Part shown: one piece after another, positions 1 to 7,717 of the stretch | Position numbering within the stretch: the stretch's first letter is position 1 | Layout of the letters: each line of letters starts with the position of its first letter | Origin: Streptomyces aureocirculatus | GTDB taxonomy: Bacteria > Actinomycetota > Actinomycetes > Streptomycetales > Streptomycetaceae | Reading direction: 5' to 3' | Length of the DNA stretch: 64,000 nucleotides | Assembly (NCBI RefSeq): GCF_000720475.1 | Contig: NZ_JOAP01000003.1 | Span: 124,001 to 188,000 of the forward strand | The notes under the pieces: model-generated | The model's input: the letters and a program-made list of their open reading frames with translations, nothing else | Database searches by the model: none | Told to the model about the DNA's origin: nothing | Position numbers and translations under genes: made by a program

Positions 1-935
1 CTGTCCACGGAGGCGGCGAGGAAACGCTCGGCGTCGAGAGCGGCGGAGCAACCCGTACCCGCCGCCGTGATCGCCTGGCGGTACGTGTGGTCGACGACGT
101 CACCGGCACCGAAGACGCCGGGTACGTTCGTCCGCGTCGACGGCGCGTCCACCTTCAGGTAGCCCTCGTCGTCGAGCGTGAGCTGGCCCTTGAACAGCTC
201 GGTACGCGGGTCGTGGCCGATCGCGATGAACAGACCGGTCACCGGCAGCTCGGAGGTCTCACCCGTCTGCACATTGCGCAGCGTGAGGCCGGAGAGCTTC
301 GGGTCGCCGTGGATCTCGGCGATCTCGCTGTCCCAGATGAACTTGATCTTCGGGTCGGCGAAGGCACGCTCCTGCATGGCCTTGGAGGCGCGGAGGGTGT
401 CGCGGCGGTGGACCACGGTCACGGACTTGGCGAAGCGGGAGAGGAAGGTAGCCTCCTCCATCGCCGTGTCGCCACCGCCGATCACCGCGATGTCCTGGTC
501 CTTGAAGAAGAAGCCGTCGCAGGTCGCGCACCAGGACACGCCACGGCCGGAGAGGGCGTCCTCGCGCGGCAGGCCGAGCTTGCGGTGCTGGGAGCCCGTC
601 GTGACGATGACCGTCTTGGCGCGGTGCACCGTGCCGGCGGTGTCGGTGACCGTCTTGATCTCGTTGGTGAGGTCCACGGAGACCACGTCGTCCGGAACGA
701 GCTCGGCACCGAAGCGTTCGGCCTGGGCCCTCATGTTGTCCATGAGGTCGGGGCCCATGATGCCGTCCCGGAAGCCCGGGAAGTTCTCCACATCGGTGGT
801 GTTCATCAGCGCACCGCCCGCGGTGACGGCGCCCTCGAACACCAGGGGCTTCAGCGAGGCGCGCGCGGTGTAGAGCGCCGCCGTGTAGCCGGCGGGCCCG
901 GAGCCGATGATGATCACGTTACGGACGTCGGTCAC
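1..935 (-). CDS. trxB: Thioredoxin reductase (3' end outside window)
   Basis: NADPH-dependent FAD flavoenzyme that reduces thioredoxin in the cytoplasm. Reading the minus strand from a GTG at 935 gives [20 protein letters not shown], the FAD-binding Rossmann motif. The redox-active CATC follows within [11 protein letters not shown], then the NADPH-binding [10 protein letters not shown] and the C-terminal FAD segment with GAGDV. A GAGGAA ribosome-binding site lies about 9 nt upstream of the GTG. About 311 codons are present against a usual length near 320, so only the last few residues are missing. A SigR-type promoter lies upstream at 1005-1031. In Streptomyces trxA normally follows, which would be just beyond the left edge. 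Identification is secure; the exact C-terminus cannot be seen. Confidence 0.97.
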   Translation of the reverse strand, partial: MTDVRNVIIIGSGPAGYTAALYTARASLKPLVFEGAVTAGGALMNTTDVENFPGFRDGIMGPDLMDNMRAQAERFGAELVPDDVVSVDLTNEIKTVTDTAGTVHRAKTVIVTTGSQHRKLGLPREDALSGRGVSWCATCDGFFFKDQDIAVIGGGDTAMEEATFLSRFAKSVTVVHRRDTLRASKAMQERAFADPKIKFIWDSEIAEIHGDPKLSGLTLRNVQTGETSELPVTGLFIAIGHDPRTELFKGQLTLDDEGYLKVDAPSTRTNVPGVFGAGDVVDHTYRQAITAAGTGCSAALDAERFLAASVD

Positions 936-1004
936 GGCTTGATTCCTCGTCTCTGGGGACTGCTGTGTACTGCCGGGGGCCTGTTCAGGACTCTCACCCC
1001 ACCC

Positions 1005-1031
1005 AACGGATCCTACGGGGCGAGCATTCCC
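1005..1031 (-). promoter_or_regulatory. SigR-type (thiol-stress) promoter of trxB
   Basis: On the minus strand GGGAAT (1031-1026) is followed by exactly 18 nt and then GTT (1007-1005). This matches the SigR consensus GGAAT-N18/19-GTT known for the Streptomyces trxBA operon. Transcription would start near 998, about 60 nt before the trxB GTG. The element is seen directly; SigR control is inferred from the established trxBA paradigm. Confidence 0.85.
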
Positions 1032-1160
1032 GACGTGTCCGAGCACACGGAAGCGGTACGTGCCGAAGGAGGCGAGGCAGGGAGGGGAGGAAGGGCGCAT
1101 CCGTACGGAATGCGTGTCCGGCCCGACGGCGGGCAGTAGGTCAACACCGGCCGCAGGGTG

Positions 1161-2183
1161 TCACTGCCGGGGGTAGGACGCGGTGAGCAGCACCTTGCCG
1201 GTGGCGTCGGGCGCCGCGGAGGCACTGACGCAGGCGGCGTCGACGACGTAGGCAGAGACCTTGTTGCCGTCGGAGTCGTGCGGCACGACGACGAGGTAGG
1301 CGGCCTCGCCCTCGTATGTGCCCTTGTCGGCGGCGAGCGGCGTGCGACCGCCGAGCCCTCGCTCGATGCAGGGAGGCACCACGACGTAGTCCTCGCGCAT
1401 CGTGGAGCCCTTCGAGGGGCTTCCCCCCGGGCTGGACTTCACGTCGTACGACGGCTGCGAGGGGCCGGGTTTCTTGGAGCCGCCCTGTTCGGTCGCGAGG
1501 AGCGTGGAGACCCGCTTCTCCAGCTTGTTCTTCGCGAACGTGCTGTCCGTGTCCGTCGCCGCGCTATTGGGGGACTCCTTCGAGTCATTGCTCCAGGGCT
1601 GGATCAGCAAGGTCCCCAGGCCCAGGGCCGCCGCGGTGAATACGGCACCGAGCACGGCTGTCCGACGACGGTGGCGTCGCAGACGGCCCCCACGGCCCGG
1701 CCCGGTCGCTGCACGGGGGTGCCCGGCGGGGCCGTTGGTGGCGGAGCCGGTGGGCGATGTTTCACGTGAAACATGCGTGGCGGGTCCAGCGTCCGCTGCG
1801 GTCGTCGCGTCCGAGGTGACCGTCGCGTCCGAGGTGACCGAGGCGTTCGAGGCGTTCGAGGCGTTCGACGTCGTCGTGGCGTTCGACGTGGCCGTGGCGT
1901 CCGACGTGACCGCAGTGGACGGGACGGAGGCGTCCAGGAGCGCCTCGGCCGCCAGGGCCGCGTCGATGCGCTCCGCGACATCCGTGGGCATCCGGGGCGG
2001 TCCTGGCAGAGTGCCGAGCATGCCGCGGATCTCTTCGAGGGATTCGTAGACATCCGTGCAGAGCGAGCAGCCGTCCAAGTGGCGGCGTACATCGTGGGTG
2101 CGGGACGGGGAGAGCAGGCCTTCGGTGAGGTCGGAGATCTCGGCGACGTCCGGGTGCCCCGCCGAGTCTGTCGTCGTGGTCAC
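1161..2183 (-). CDS. Membrane anti-sigma factor with zinc-binding (ZAS) motif
   Basis: Predicted cytoplasmic anti-sigma domain followed by a membrane anchor and an extracytoplasmic part. The 340-residue product has the HxxxCxxC zinc anti-sigma signature (His35, Cys39, Cys42). An Ala/Ser/Thr/Asn low-complexity stretch with repeated SNA and VTSDAT units (about 93-130) follows, then an Arg-rich segment and one transmembrane helix (about 175-194). Its GTG start (2183-2181) overlaps the stop of the sigma-factor gene in a GTGA arrangement, so the two are very likely translationally coupled and form a sigma/anti-sigma pair. A perfect parS site is embedded in frame at 1758-1773 and encodes HVSRET between the repeat region and the membrane helix. 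The signal sensed is unknown. Confidence 0.85.
   Translation of the reverse strand: MTTTTDSAGHPDVAEISDLTEGLLSPSRTHDVRRHLDGCSLCTDVYESLEEIRGMLGTLPGPPRMPTDVAERIDAALAAEALLDASVPSTAVTSDATATSNATTTSNASNASNASVTSDATVTSDATTAADAGPATHVSRETSPTGSATNGPAGHPRAATGPGRGGRLRRHRRRTAVLGAVFTAAALGLGTLLIQPWSNDSKESPNSAATDTDSTFAKNKLEKRVSTLLATEQGGSKKPGPSQPSYDVKSSPGGSPSKGSTMREDYVVVPPCIERGLGGRTPLAADKGTYEGEAAYLVVVPHDSDGNKVSAYVVDAACVSASAAPDATGKVLLTASYPRQ
1758..1773. other. parS: parS site (ParB-binding), inside the anti-sigma gene
   Basis: Perfect TGTTTCACGTGAAACA; the symmetry extends one base on each side (1757-1774). It matches the known Streptomyces parS consensus. It lies in the coding sequence of the anti-sigma factor. 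Confidence 0.93.
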
Positions 2184-2968
2184 GCTCGCCCACCTCCGCC
2201 CTTCACTGCCGCTGAGTCGCTGGGTCCCGCATCCGGAGCAGACTCTGTGTCCTGGGGCTCCGCTGCGGGTGGGACGGTTGTCCCCTGCGTCCGGTTCCGT
2301 CCCGGGGCAGAGTTTCTGCTGTCTTCCCCGCCGCCGCTGTCCCCCGTGCCGCTGTCCTTACCGGCGGCACGGGTGTTCCCGCGCCGTGGCGGCGCCTCCG
2401 TGCGCAGATGCGTGAGGAGGGGAAGGAGCCTGGCCCGGCCCCGGGCACAGCGGCTCTTCACCGTGCCGGTCGGGATGTCGAGCACGTGGGCCGCCTCGGC
2501 CACGGGATAGCCCTGCATGTCCACCAGGACGAGGCAGGCGCGCTGATCGGGCGGCAGGGTGCCGAGCGCCTGCAGGAGCTCGCGGTGCAGATCGCCGCGC
2601 TCGACGGGTGCCGCGGCCGACTCGTGCGGTTCGAGGAGCTGGTCCAGGCGTTCGGCGTCGTCGACGGGAGAGGTCTTCCGGGACGCGGCCTTGCGCGCCC
2701 GGTCGAGGCAGGCGTTCACGGTGATGCGGTGCAGCCAGGTCGTCACGGCGGACTGCCCGCGGAAGGTGTGGGCGGCGCGGTAGGCGGAGACCAGGGCGTC
2801 CTGGACGGCGTCCGCGGCCTCCTCGCGGTCCCCGAGGGTGCGCAGGGCCACGGCCCACAGCCGGTCGCGGTGACGGCGCACGATCTCGCCGAAGGCGTCC
2901 TTGTCACCGTCCACGTGGCGCGCCAGAAGGTCATGGTCGCTCAGCTCGCCGAGCTCGGTGCCGTCCAC
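2180..2968 (-). CDS. sigM: ECF RNA polymerase sigma factor (SigM-like)
   Basis: Alternative sigma factor of the ECF class. Region 2 (about residues 20-92) includes the conserved DAxQDALVSAYR and TWLHRITVNACLDRAR segments. Region 4 (about 130-185) has the LPPDQRACLVLVDMQGYPVAEAA helix-turn-helix and GTVKSRCARGRARL. A Gly/Ser/Asp/Pro-rich tail of about 70 residues follows, longer than in most ECF factors. The GTG start at 2968 is the first in-frame start. The stop overlaps the start of the adjacent zinc-finger anti-sigma gene by 4 nt, so this is one transcription unit. The position between the pseudokinase and trxB matches the Streptomyces sigM locus, which is why the symbol is given; family assignment is firm, the symbol rests on synteny. 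Confidence 0.85.
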   Translation of the reverse strand: MDGTELGELSDHDLLARHVDGDKDAFGEIVRRHRDRLWAVALRTLGDREEAADAVQDALVSAYRAAHTFRGQSAVTTWLHRITVNACLDRARKAASRKTSPVDDAERLDQLLEPHESAAAPVERGDLHRELLQALGTLPPDQRACLVLVDMQGYPVAEAAHVLDIPTGTVKSRCARGRARLLPLLTHLRTEAPPRRGNTRAAGKDSGTGDSGGGEDSRNSAPGRNRTQGTTVPPAAEPQDTESAPDAGPSDSAAVKGGGGRA

Positions 2969-3010
2969 TGCGCAACCCCCTCCCTCGCCCCTCGGCGTCC
3001 GCCGGAACAG

Positions 3011-4723
3011 TCAGCCCTTGAACTTCACTTCCGTGATGCCCTGCTTGTAGCCCGCGCCGTAGTAGCCGTCCGTGCCGGACTCCGGCACGTGCGTCATCCA
3101 GAGAAGCACGTACTGCGTCTTCACCGGCTTGTCGGCCTTGATCTTCAGGCTGCTGCCCGTGGTGGTCCCGTCGCCGATCTTCTTCAGCGAGCTGACCGGC
3201 CCTGAGGGCGACATCGAGTCGGCCGCGTACAGCTCGACCGTCGTGTCGGGACCCTGGTACTTGAGCCCGAGGGACGCGGTGGAGACGTTCTTCGCGGAGC
3301 CGAGGTCGTAGACGATGCCGACGCCCTTGCGGTACGGGGCCAGTCGCGGACCGTCCACGTACGACTTGGTGCGCCAGAGCGTGGAGGCGTCGCCGTCGTA
3401 CGTCTTCGGGACGTTCTCCGGGTCCTGCGCCTTCCCGCCGAGCAGGGACTCCTGGGCGTTCTGGACGGCGATCGGCCTGCTGGGCTTCGGCTGCTTCTTG
3501 TCGTCGCCGTCGGTCGTCCTGGTCGTGCCGGATTCCTTGGACTTGTCCTGGTCGAGCAGGGCGTCGGCGAGCTGCCAGCTACCCAGGCCGAGGGCGGCGA
3601 TGAGCAGCGCGGAGACGGCCCACTTGAGTGCCTTCCCGGTGCGGCTCTGCAGGGGCGGCGGCGGGGCCGGGACGGGCTGGGTGGCGCCGGGGGGCGGCGC
3701 GCCGCGGCCGTAGTTGCCCTGCTGGTACGTCGTGCGCTGGTACTCCGGCGGTGCCGTGAAGGCGGGCTCCGGCGGGCGGATGCGGGGGAGCTCGGCGATC
3801 GCCTTCACCAGGTCGTCCGGCGTGGTGCACGCGGGCTCCTGGCGGGACGCCGTCGCGCCGTCGTTGACGAGCGCGCGCATGGCGAGCTCCGACAGGCCGC
3901 GGTGCACCCCTGCCCGGACCTGGTCCGGCGAGATCAGGCCGATGTCCTTGGGCAGGCCGGACATCCCGTACGCGTCGTTGTCGTAGGGCCAGCGCTGGGT
4001 CAGCGAGGCGTACAGCAGGGCGCCGATGGCCTCGGTGTCGGTGCGCTGGGGCGCCTCGGACGTGATGCCCCGCAGCGCGGCGTTCACCGCGAGGCCGCGG
4101 ATGCGGTACTGGCCCGAGGACGTGCGCAGAACGGCGCTCGGCGTCAGCCGAAGATGCGCGAGACCCTCCCGGTGGGCGGCGGCCATGGCCTGGCTGACCT
4201 GGCTGACGAGCTGGTAGGCGTCATGCGCCTCGATCGGACCCGCCGCGAGCAGCGCGGTGAGTTCCGTGGCGTCGGGGAGCCACTCGTGCACGACGTAGAC
4301 GAGGTCGTTCTCCTCGACCGCGTCCAGGACCTGGACGAAGCGGGGGTCGCCGAGCAGCGCCGCGGAACGGGCCGCGGCGAGCACCGAGCGGGCCCGGGGG
4401 TGGTCGGCGGGGAGCAGGTGCACACCCACTGCCCGGCGCAGTTTCTCGTCGACCGCACGCCAACTGCTGAATCCGTCCAGACGGGTGACGCACTCCTCGA
4501 GGCGATAGCGTCTGGCGAGTTTGTGGCCGCTGTGCAGTTCGGGGGGTGTGGTCGCCCCGGACGGACTGGTGGGCTCGTTCGTCTTGGCTGTGCCGTCGTC
4601 CGCCGTGTCCCGCTCCCGGGTCTGGGCCTCCCCGTCGGCCGTGGACTGCCCCGCCTGCGCGGTCAGCGGCTTGTCGCCGCTGTTGTCGGCCACGTCGACG
4701 GCAGCCGTGCTCCGTTCCGCCAC
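3011..4723 (-). CDS. Membrane pseudokinase with extracytoplasmic discoidin-like domain
   Basis: A 570-residue Ser/Thr-kinase-like protein. A disordered N-terminus (1-65) is followed by a kinase-fold domain (about 70-315), a Pro-rich linker, one membrane helix (about 367-389) and an extracytoplasmic beta-rich domain. The last resembles an F5/8-type C (discoidin-like) fold, with DLGSAKNV and ...YVLLWMTHV. Catalytic residues are absent: the VAIK Lys position reads VGVHLL (His102), the HRD loop reads H190-L-R-L-T-P-S, and DFG is replaced by RGL (209-211). It should therefore be a scaffold rather than an active kinase. It lies immediately downstream of murJ in the same direction. In mycobacteria a pseudokinase domain is part of MviN itself and recruits FhaA, so a role in regulating MurJ is a reasonable inference. 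Confidence 0.85.
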   Translation of the reverse strand: MAERSTAAVDVADNSGDKPLTAQAGQSTADGEAQTRERDTADDGTAKTNEPTSPSGATTPPELHSGHKLARRYRLEECVTRLDGFSSWRAVDEKLRRAVGVHLLPADHPRARSVLAAARSAALLGDPRFVQVLDAVEENDLVYVVHEWLPDATELTALLAAGPIEAHDAYQLVSQVSQAMAAAHREGLAHLRLTPSAVLRTSSGQYRIRGLAVNAALRGITSEAPQRTDTEAIGALLYASLTQRWPYDNDAYGMSGLPKDIGLISPDQVRAGVHRGLSELAMRALVNDGATASRQEPACTTPDDLVKAIAELPRIRPPEPAFTAPPEYQRTTYQQGNYGRGAPPPGATQPVPAPPPPLQSRTGKALKWAVSALLIAALGLGSWQLADALLDQDKSKESGTTRTTDGDDKKQPKPSRPIAVQNAQESLLGGKAQDPENVPKTYDGDASTLWRTKSYVDGPRLAPYRKGVGIVYDLGSAKNVSTASLGLKYQGPDTTVELYAADSMSPSGPVSSLKKIGDGTTTGSSLKIKADKPVKTQYVLLWMTHVPESGTDGYYGAGYKQGITEVKFKG

Positions 4724-4841
4724 CGTCGTTCCTGCCTCCCCATCCGTTGCGCTTCGTCAGACGCCAAAGCCAATTGTGCCCACAGTCTGGCGCTATGCAC
4801 GACACACGGTGGCCGACGATGGTTGTGCGGACTCCTTCACA

Positions 4842-7670
4842 TCAGCGTCCCAACCGTCCGCGCACCATACCCACCAGGGAGTTCAGCTCCTGGATCCGCA
4901 TGCGCCGTGCGGCGAGGAAGAAGACACCGAAGAGGACGGCGAAGCCGACGATCAGCGCGGCGAGGGAGCCGATGATGCCCTGACCGAGCGCCTTCGTGAT
5001 CGCGTACCCGGCGGCGGCGCCGAGAATCGCCCCCGGAGCGGAGGCCATCGCGAGCCGGGCGTACGTACGGATCACGTTGGCGTCGTCCAGGTCGCCGCCG
5101 AGGCGTTTGCGCAGCCGCTGCCAGGCGACGCCCACGCCGATCGCGTAGGCGGCGCCGTACGAGAGCGCCATGCCCGCCACGGCCCAGCGGGCGGGCAGCA
5201 CCAGGTAGCAAGCCCCGGAGGCGGCCGCGTTGAAGGCGGCCACGATGACCGTGTTGTAGAAGGGGGTGCGGGTGTCCTCGTAGGCGTAGAAGGCACGCAG
5301 GACGACGTACTGCACCGAGTACGGAATGAGGCCAAGACCGAAGGCCATCAGCATGTAGCCCATGCGGGTGGCGGCGTTGACGCCGGACGAGCCGAACATC
5401 AGGGTGCACATCGGGATGCCGAGTGCGACGAAGCTGAAGGCGATCGGCACGATGGCGACGGCCGAGGTGCGCAGGCCCTGGGAGATGTCGTCGCGGACGG
5501 CGCCGTTGTCCCCCTCGTGGGCCGAGCGCGACAGCCTGGGCAGCAGGGCGGCCATCAGGGAGACCGTGATGATGGCCTGCGGCAGCCCCCAGATGAGCTG
5601 GGCGTTGGAGTAGGCGGCGAAACCGGTGCCGTCCATGCCGCCGTGCTTGACCGCCGCGGTACCGAGCTGGATCACCACGATCGCGCCCGCCTGGTTGGCA
5701 AGGACGAAGAGCATCGTCCACTTGGCCAGCTTGGCGGCCTTGCCGAGTCCCTGGCCCTTCCAGTCGAAGCGCAGCCGGAGCCTGAAGCCGGTCTCGCGCA
5801 GATACGGAATCATCGCGAGCGACTGGACGACGAGTCCGAGCAGCACGCCGACGCCGAGGAGCTGCACGCCGTCGTCGGGGATGGACGTGACGCGCATGCC
5901 CGACTTCTCGGACGTGCCGTACACCCACAGGAACATGCCGAGCGTCGCGATGATGACGATGTTGTTGAGGACCGGGGTCCACATCATCGCGCCGAACTTC
6001 CCGCGGGCGTTGAGGATCTGCCCCATCACGACGTGTACGCCCATGAAGAAGATCGAGGGCAGGAAGTAGCGGACGAAGGTGACGGCGACCTCGTTGGCGG
6101 CCGGGTCGCTCGCCACCGGCGTGGAGAGCAGGTGGACAAGTTGCGGCGCGGCGAACCAGCCGAGCAGCGTGAGCACGCCGAGCGCCACCATGACGAGCGT
6201 CAGGAGCCGGTTGGCGTAGGCCTGGCCTCCGTCCTTGTCGTCCTTCATGGCGCGGACGAGCTGCGGCACGAACACCGAGTTGAGGCCGCCGCCGACGGTG
6301 AGGATGTAGATCATGGTGGGCAACTGGTAGGCCACCATGAAGGTGTCGCCGAGCAGGCCGATGCCCAGGGCCGAGACGATCATGGCCGAACGGACGAAGC
6401 CGGTGAGGCGGGACACCATCGTGCCCGCGGCCATCACCGCGCTCGACTTCAGCAGACCCGAGGCCTTACCACCGGACTTCCCCGCGGGGGCCGCGGGGGC
6501 GGGCGGCTTGGCCGGGGCGGGCACGGACGGGGCGCCGGCCGGCTCCGCGGACGGACGGGCGACGGTGGCTTGCGGGTCCTGGTGGTAGCCACCCTGATTC
6601 GGGTCCGGGTACTGGCCCGGATCCTGGTAGTACCCGCCGCCCTGCTGGTCGGCGTACGGGGCACCCTGCTGCTGGTGCGCGTACTGAGCCGCCTGCTGAT
6701 GTCCGTAGGCGTCGTTCTGCGCGTACGGCGTGCCGTGCTGGTCGTACCCGGCCTGCTGCTGACCGGCGTACCCGGCCTGCTGGGGGTCCGCGTAGCCCGC
6801 CTGACCCTGACCCTGGAGGGGGTCCGCATAGCCTTCCTGGCCTGCCTGCGGGGGGCCCGGAAAGCTCGCCTGGCCGTGCTGCGGCGGATACGCGTAGCCG
6901 CCGCCCTGCTGCTGGCCCTGGTACCCGGCGTACTCCTGGTGGCCCTGGCCCTGATAGCCGGGCTGCTGTCCCTCGTAGCCGGCGTGCTGCTGTCCCTGAT
7001 ACCCGGCGTGCTGACCGCCGTGCTGCCCTTGGTAGTCGCCGTGCCCGCCACCCTGCTGGTCCTGGTGGCCGCCGTACGCCTGCTGTCCCTGGTCGGGCTG
7101 CTGGCCCTGGTATCCGGCGTGCTGCTGCCCGGGGTACCCGGGGGACTGCTGCGCGCGAGGGTCGCCGTAGGCACCGGCGCCCGGGTCCTGGTAGCCGCCG
7201 GCCTGCTGGTCGCGGAAGAGGTGGGCGAAGGCGTCCGGCTGGTGCCGCTCCTCGCCGGCCTGCGTGACGAGGTCGTCCACGCCCACGTACTGCGTGGTGC
7301 GCGGGTCGTCGCCGTACGGAAGATGACGGGTCGCGCCGTCCGGCTCGGGGGGCGGGGGCTGGGCCCACACGCGCGGGTCGGGCTGGTACTGCGACGACGG
7401 CGGCTGTCCGTAGAGCTGCTGCGGGTCGGGGTAGCTGCCGGGCGCGGGCGGGGGGTGTGCCGAGCGGTCGTAGAGCGCCTCGGCCACCGGGTCCTGGGCC
7501 GAGAGGTCCTGGGCCCGGTAGGGGTCCTGGGCGTACGCGTCCTGAAGATAGGCGTCCGGCGCGTGCTGCGGCGGCACCTGACCGTCCTCAGGAGTGCCGG
7601 GCGGCGGGCCCCCGGCCGAACCGGAGCTGCCCGCGCCCTGGCCGCGCTCACCGTCGTACGGCGCGTTCAT
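4842..7670 (-). CDS. murJ: Lipid II flippase MurJ (MviN) with long Q/G/Y-rich N-terminus
   Basis: Integral membrane protein of the MOP superfamily that translocates lipid II for peptidoglycan synthesis. The 942-residue product has about 390 N-terminal residues of low complexity, dominated by repeats such as GYQGQQ, GYADPQQ and QQHAGY. The multi-pass MurJ core then starts near SAVMAAGTMVSRLTGFVRS and runs through motifs such as GGGLNSVFVPQLVRAMK and MGQILNARGKFGAMMWTPVL. The core has normal MurJ length; the extension is unusual against roughly 510-residue enterobacterial MurJ. The ATG at 7670 begins MNAPYDGERG. The pseudokinase gene follows after 118 nt, and a DUF6049-like gene precedes it after 47 nt, so the three probably form one transcription unit. 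Confidence 0.95.
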   Translation of the reverse strand: MNAPYDGERGQGAGSSGSAGGPPPGTPEDGQVPPQHAPDAYLQDAYAQDPYRAQDLSAQDPVAEALYDRSAHPPPAPGSYPDPQQLYGQPPSSQYQPDPRVWAQPPPPEPDGATRHLPYGDDPRTTQYVGVDDLVTQAGEERHQPDAFAHLFRDQQAGGYQDPGAGAYGDPRAQQSPGYPGQQHAGYQGQQPDQGQQAYGGHQDQQGGGHGDYQGQHGGQHAGYQGQQHAGYEGQQPGYQGQGHQEYAGYQGQQQGGGYAYPPQHGQASFPGPPQAGQEGYADPLQGQGQAGYADPQQAGYAGQQQAGYDQHGTPYAQNDAYGHQQAAQYAHQQQGAPYADQQGGGYYQDPGQYPDPNQGGYHQDPQATVARPSAEPAGAPSVPAPAKPPAPAAPAGKSGGKASGLLKSSAVMAAGTMVSRLTGFVRSAMIVSALGIGLLGDTFMVAYQLPTMIYILTVGGGLNSVFVPQLVRAMKDDKDGGQAYANRLLTLVMVALGVLTLLGWFAAPQLVHLLSTPVASDPAANEVAVTFVRYFLPSIFFMGVHVVMGQILNARGKFGAMMWTPVLNNIVIIATLGMFLWVYGTSEKSGMRVTSIPDDGVQLLGVGVLLGLVVQSLAMIPYLRETGFRLRLRFDWKGQGLGKAAKLAKWTMLFVLANQAGAIVVIQLGTAAVKHGGMDGTGFAAYSNAQLIWGLPQAIITVSLMAALLPRLSRSAHEGDNGAVRDDISQGLRTSAVAIVPIAFSFVALGIPMCTLMFGSSGVNAATRMGYMLMAFGLGLIPYSVQYVVLRAFYAYEDTRTPFYNTVIVAAFNAAASGACYLVLPARWAVAGMALSYGAAYAIGVGVAWQRLRKRLGGDLDDANVIRTYARLAMASAPGAILGAAAGYAITKALGQGIIGSLAALIVGFAVLFGVFFLAARRMRIQELNSLVGMVRGRLGR

Positions 7671-7717
7671 GGTTTACCCCACCTCATGGTCCGCGGGCCC
7701 ACCGGCCACGACATCGC

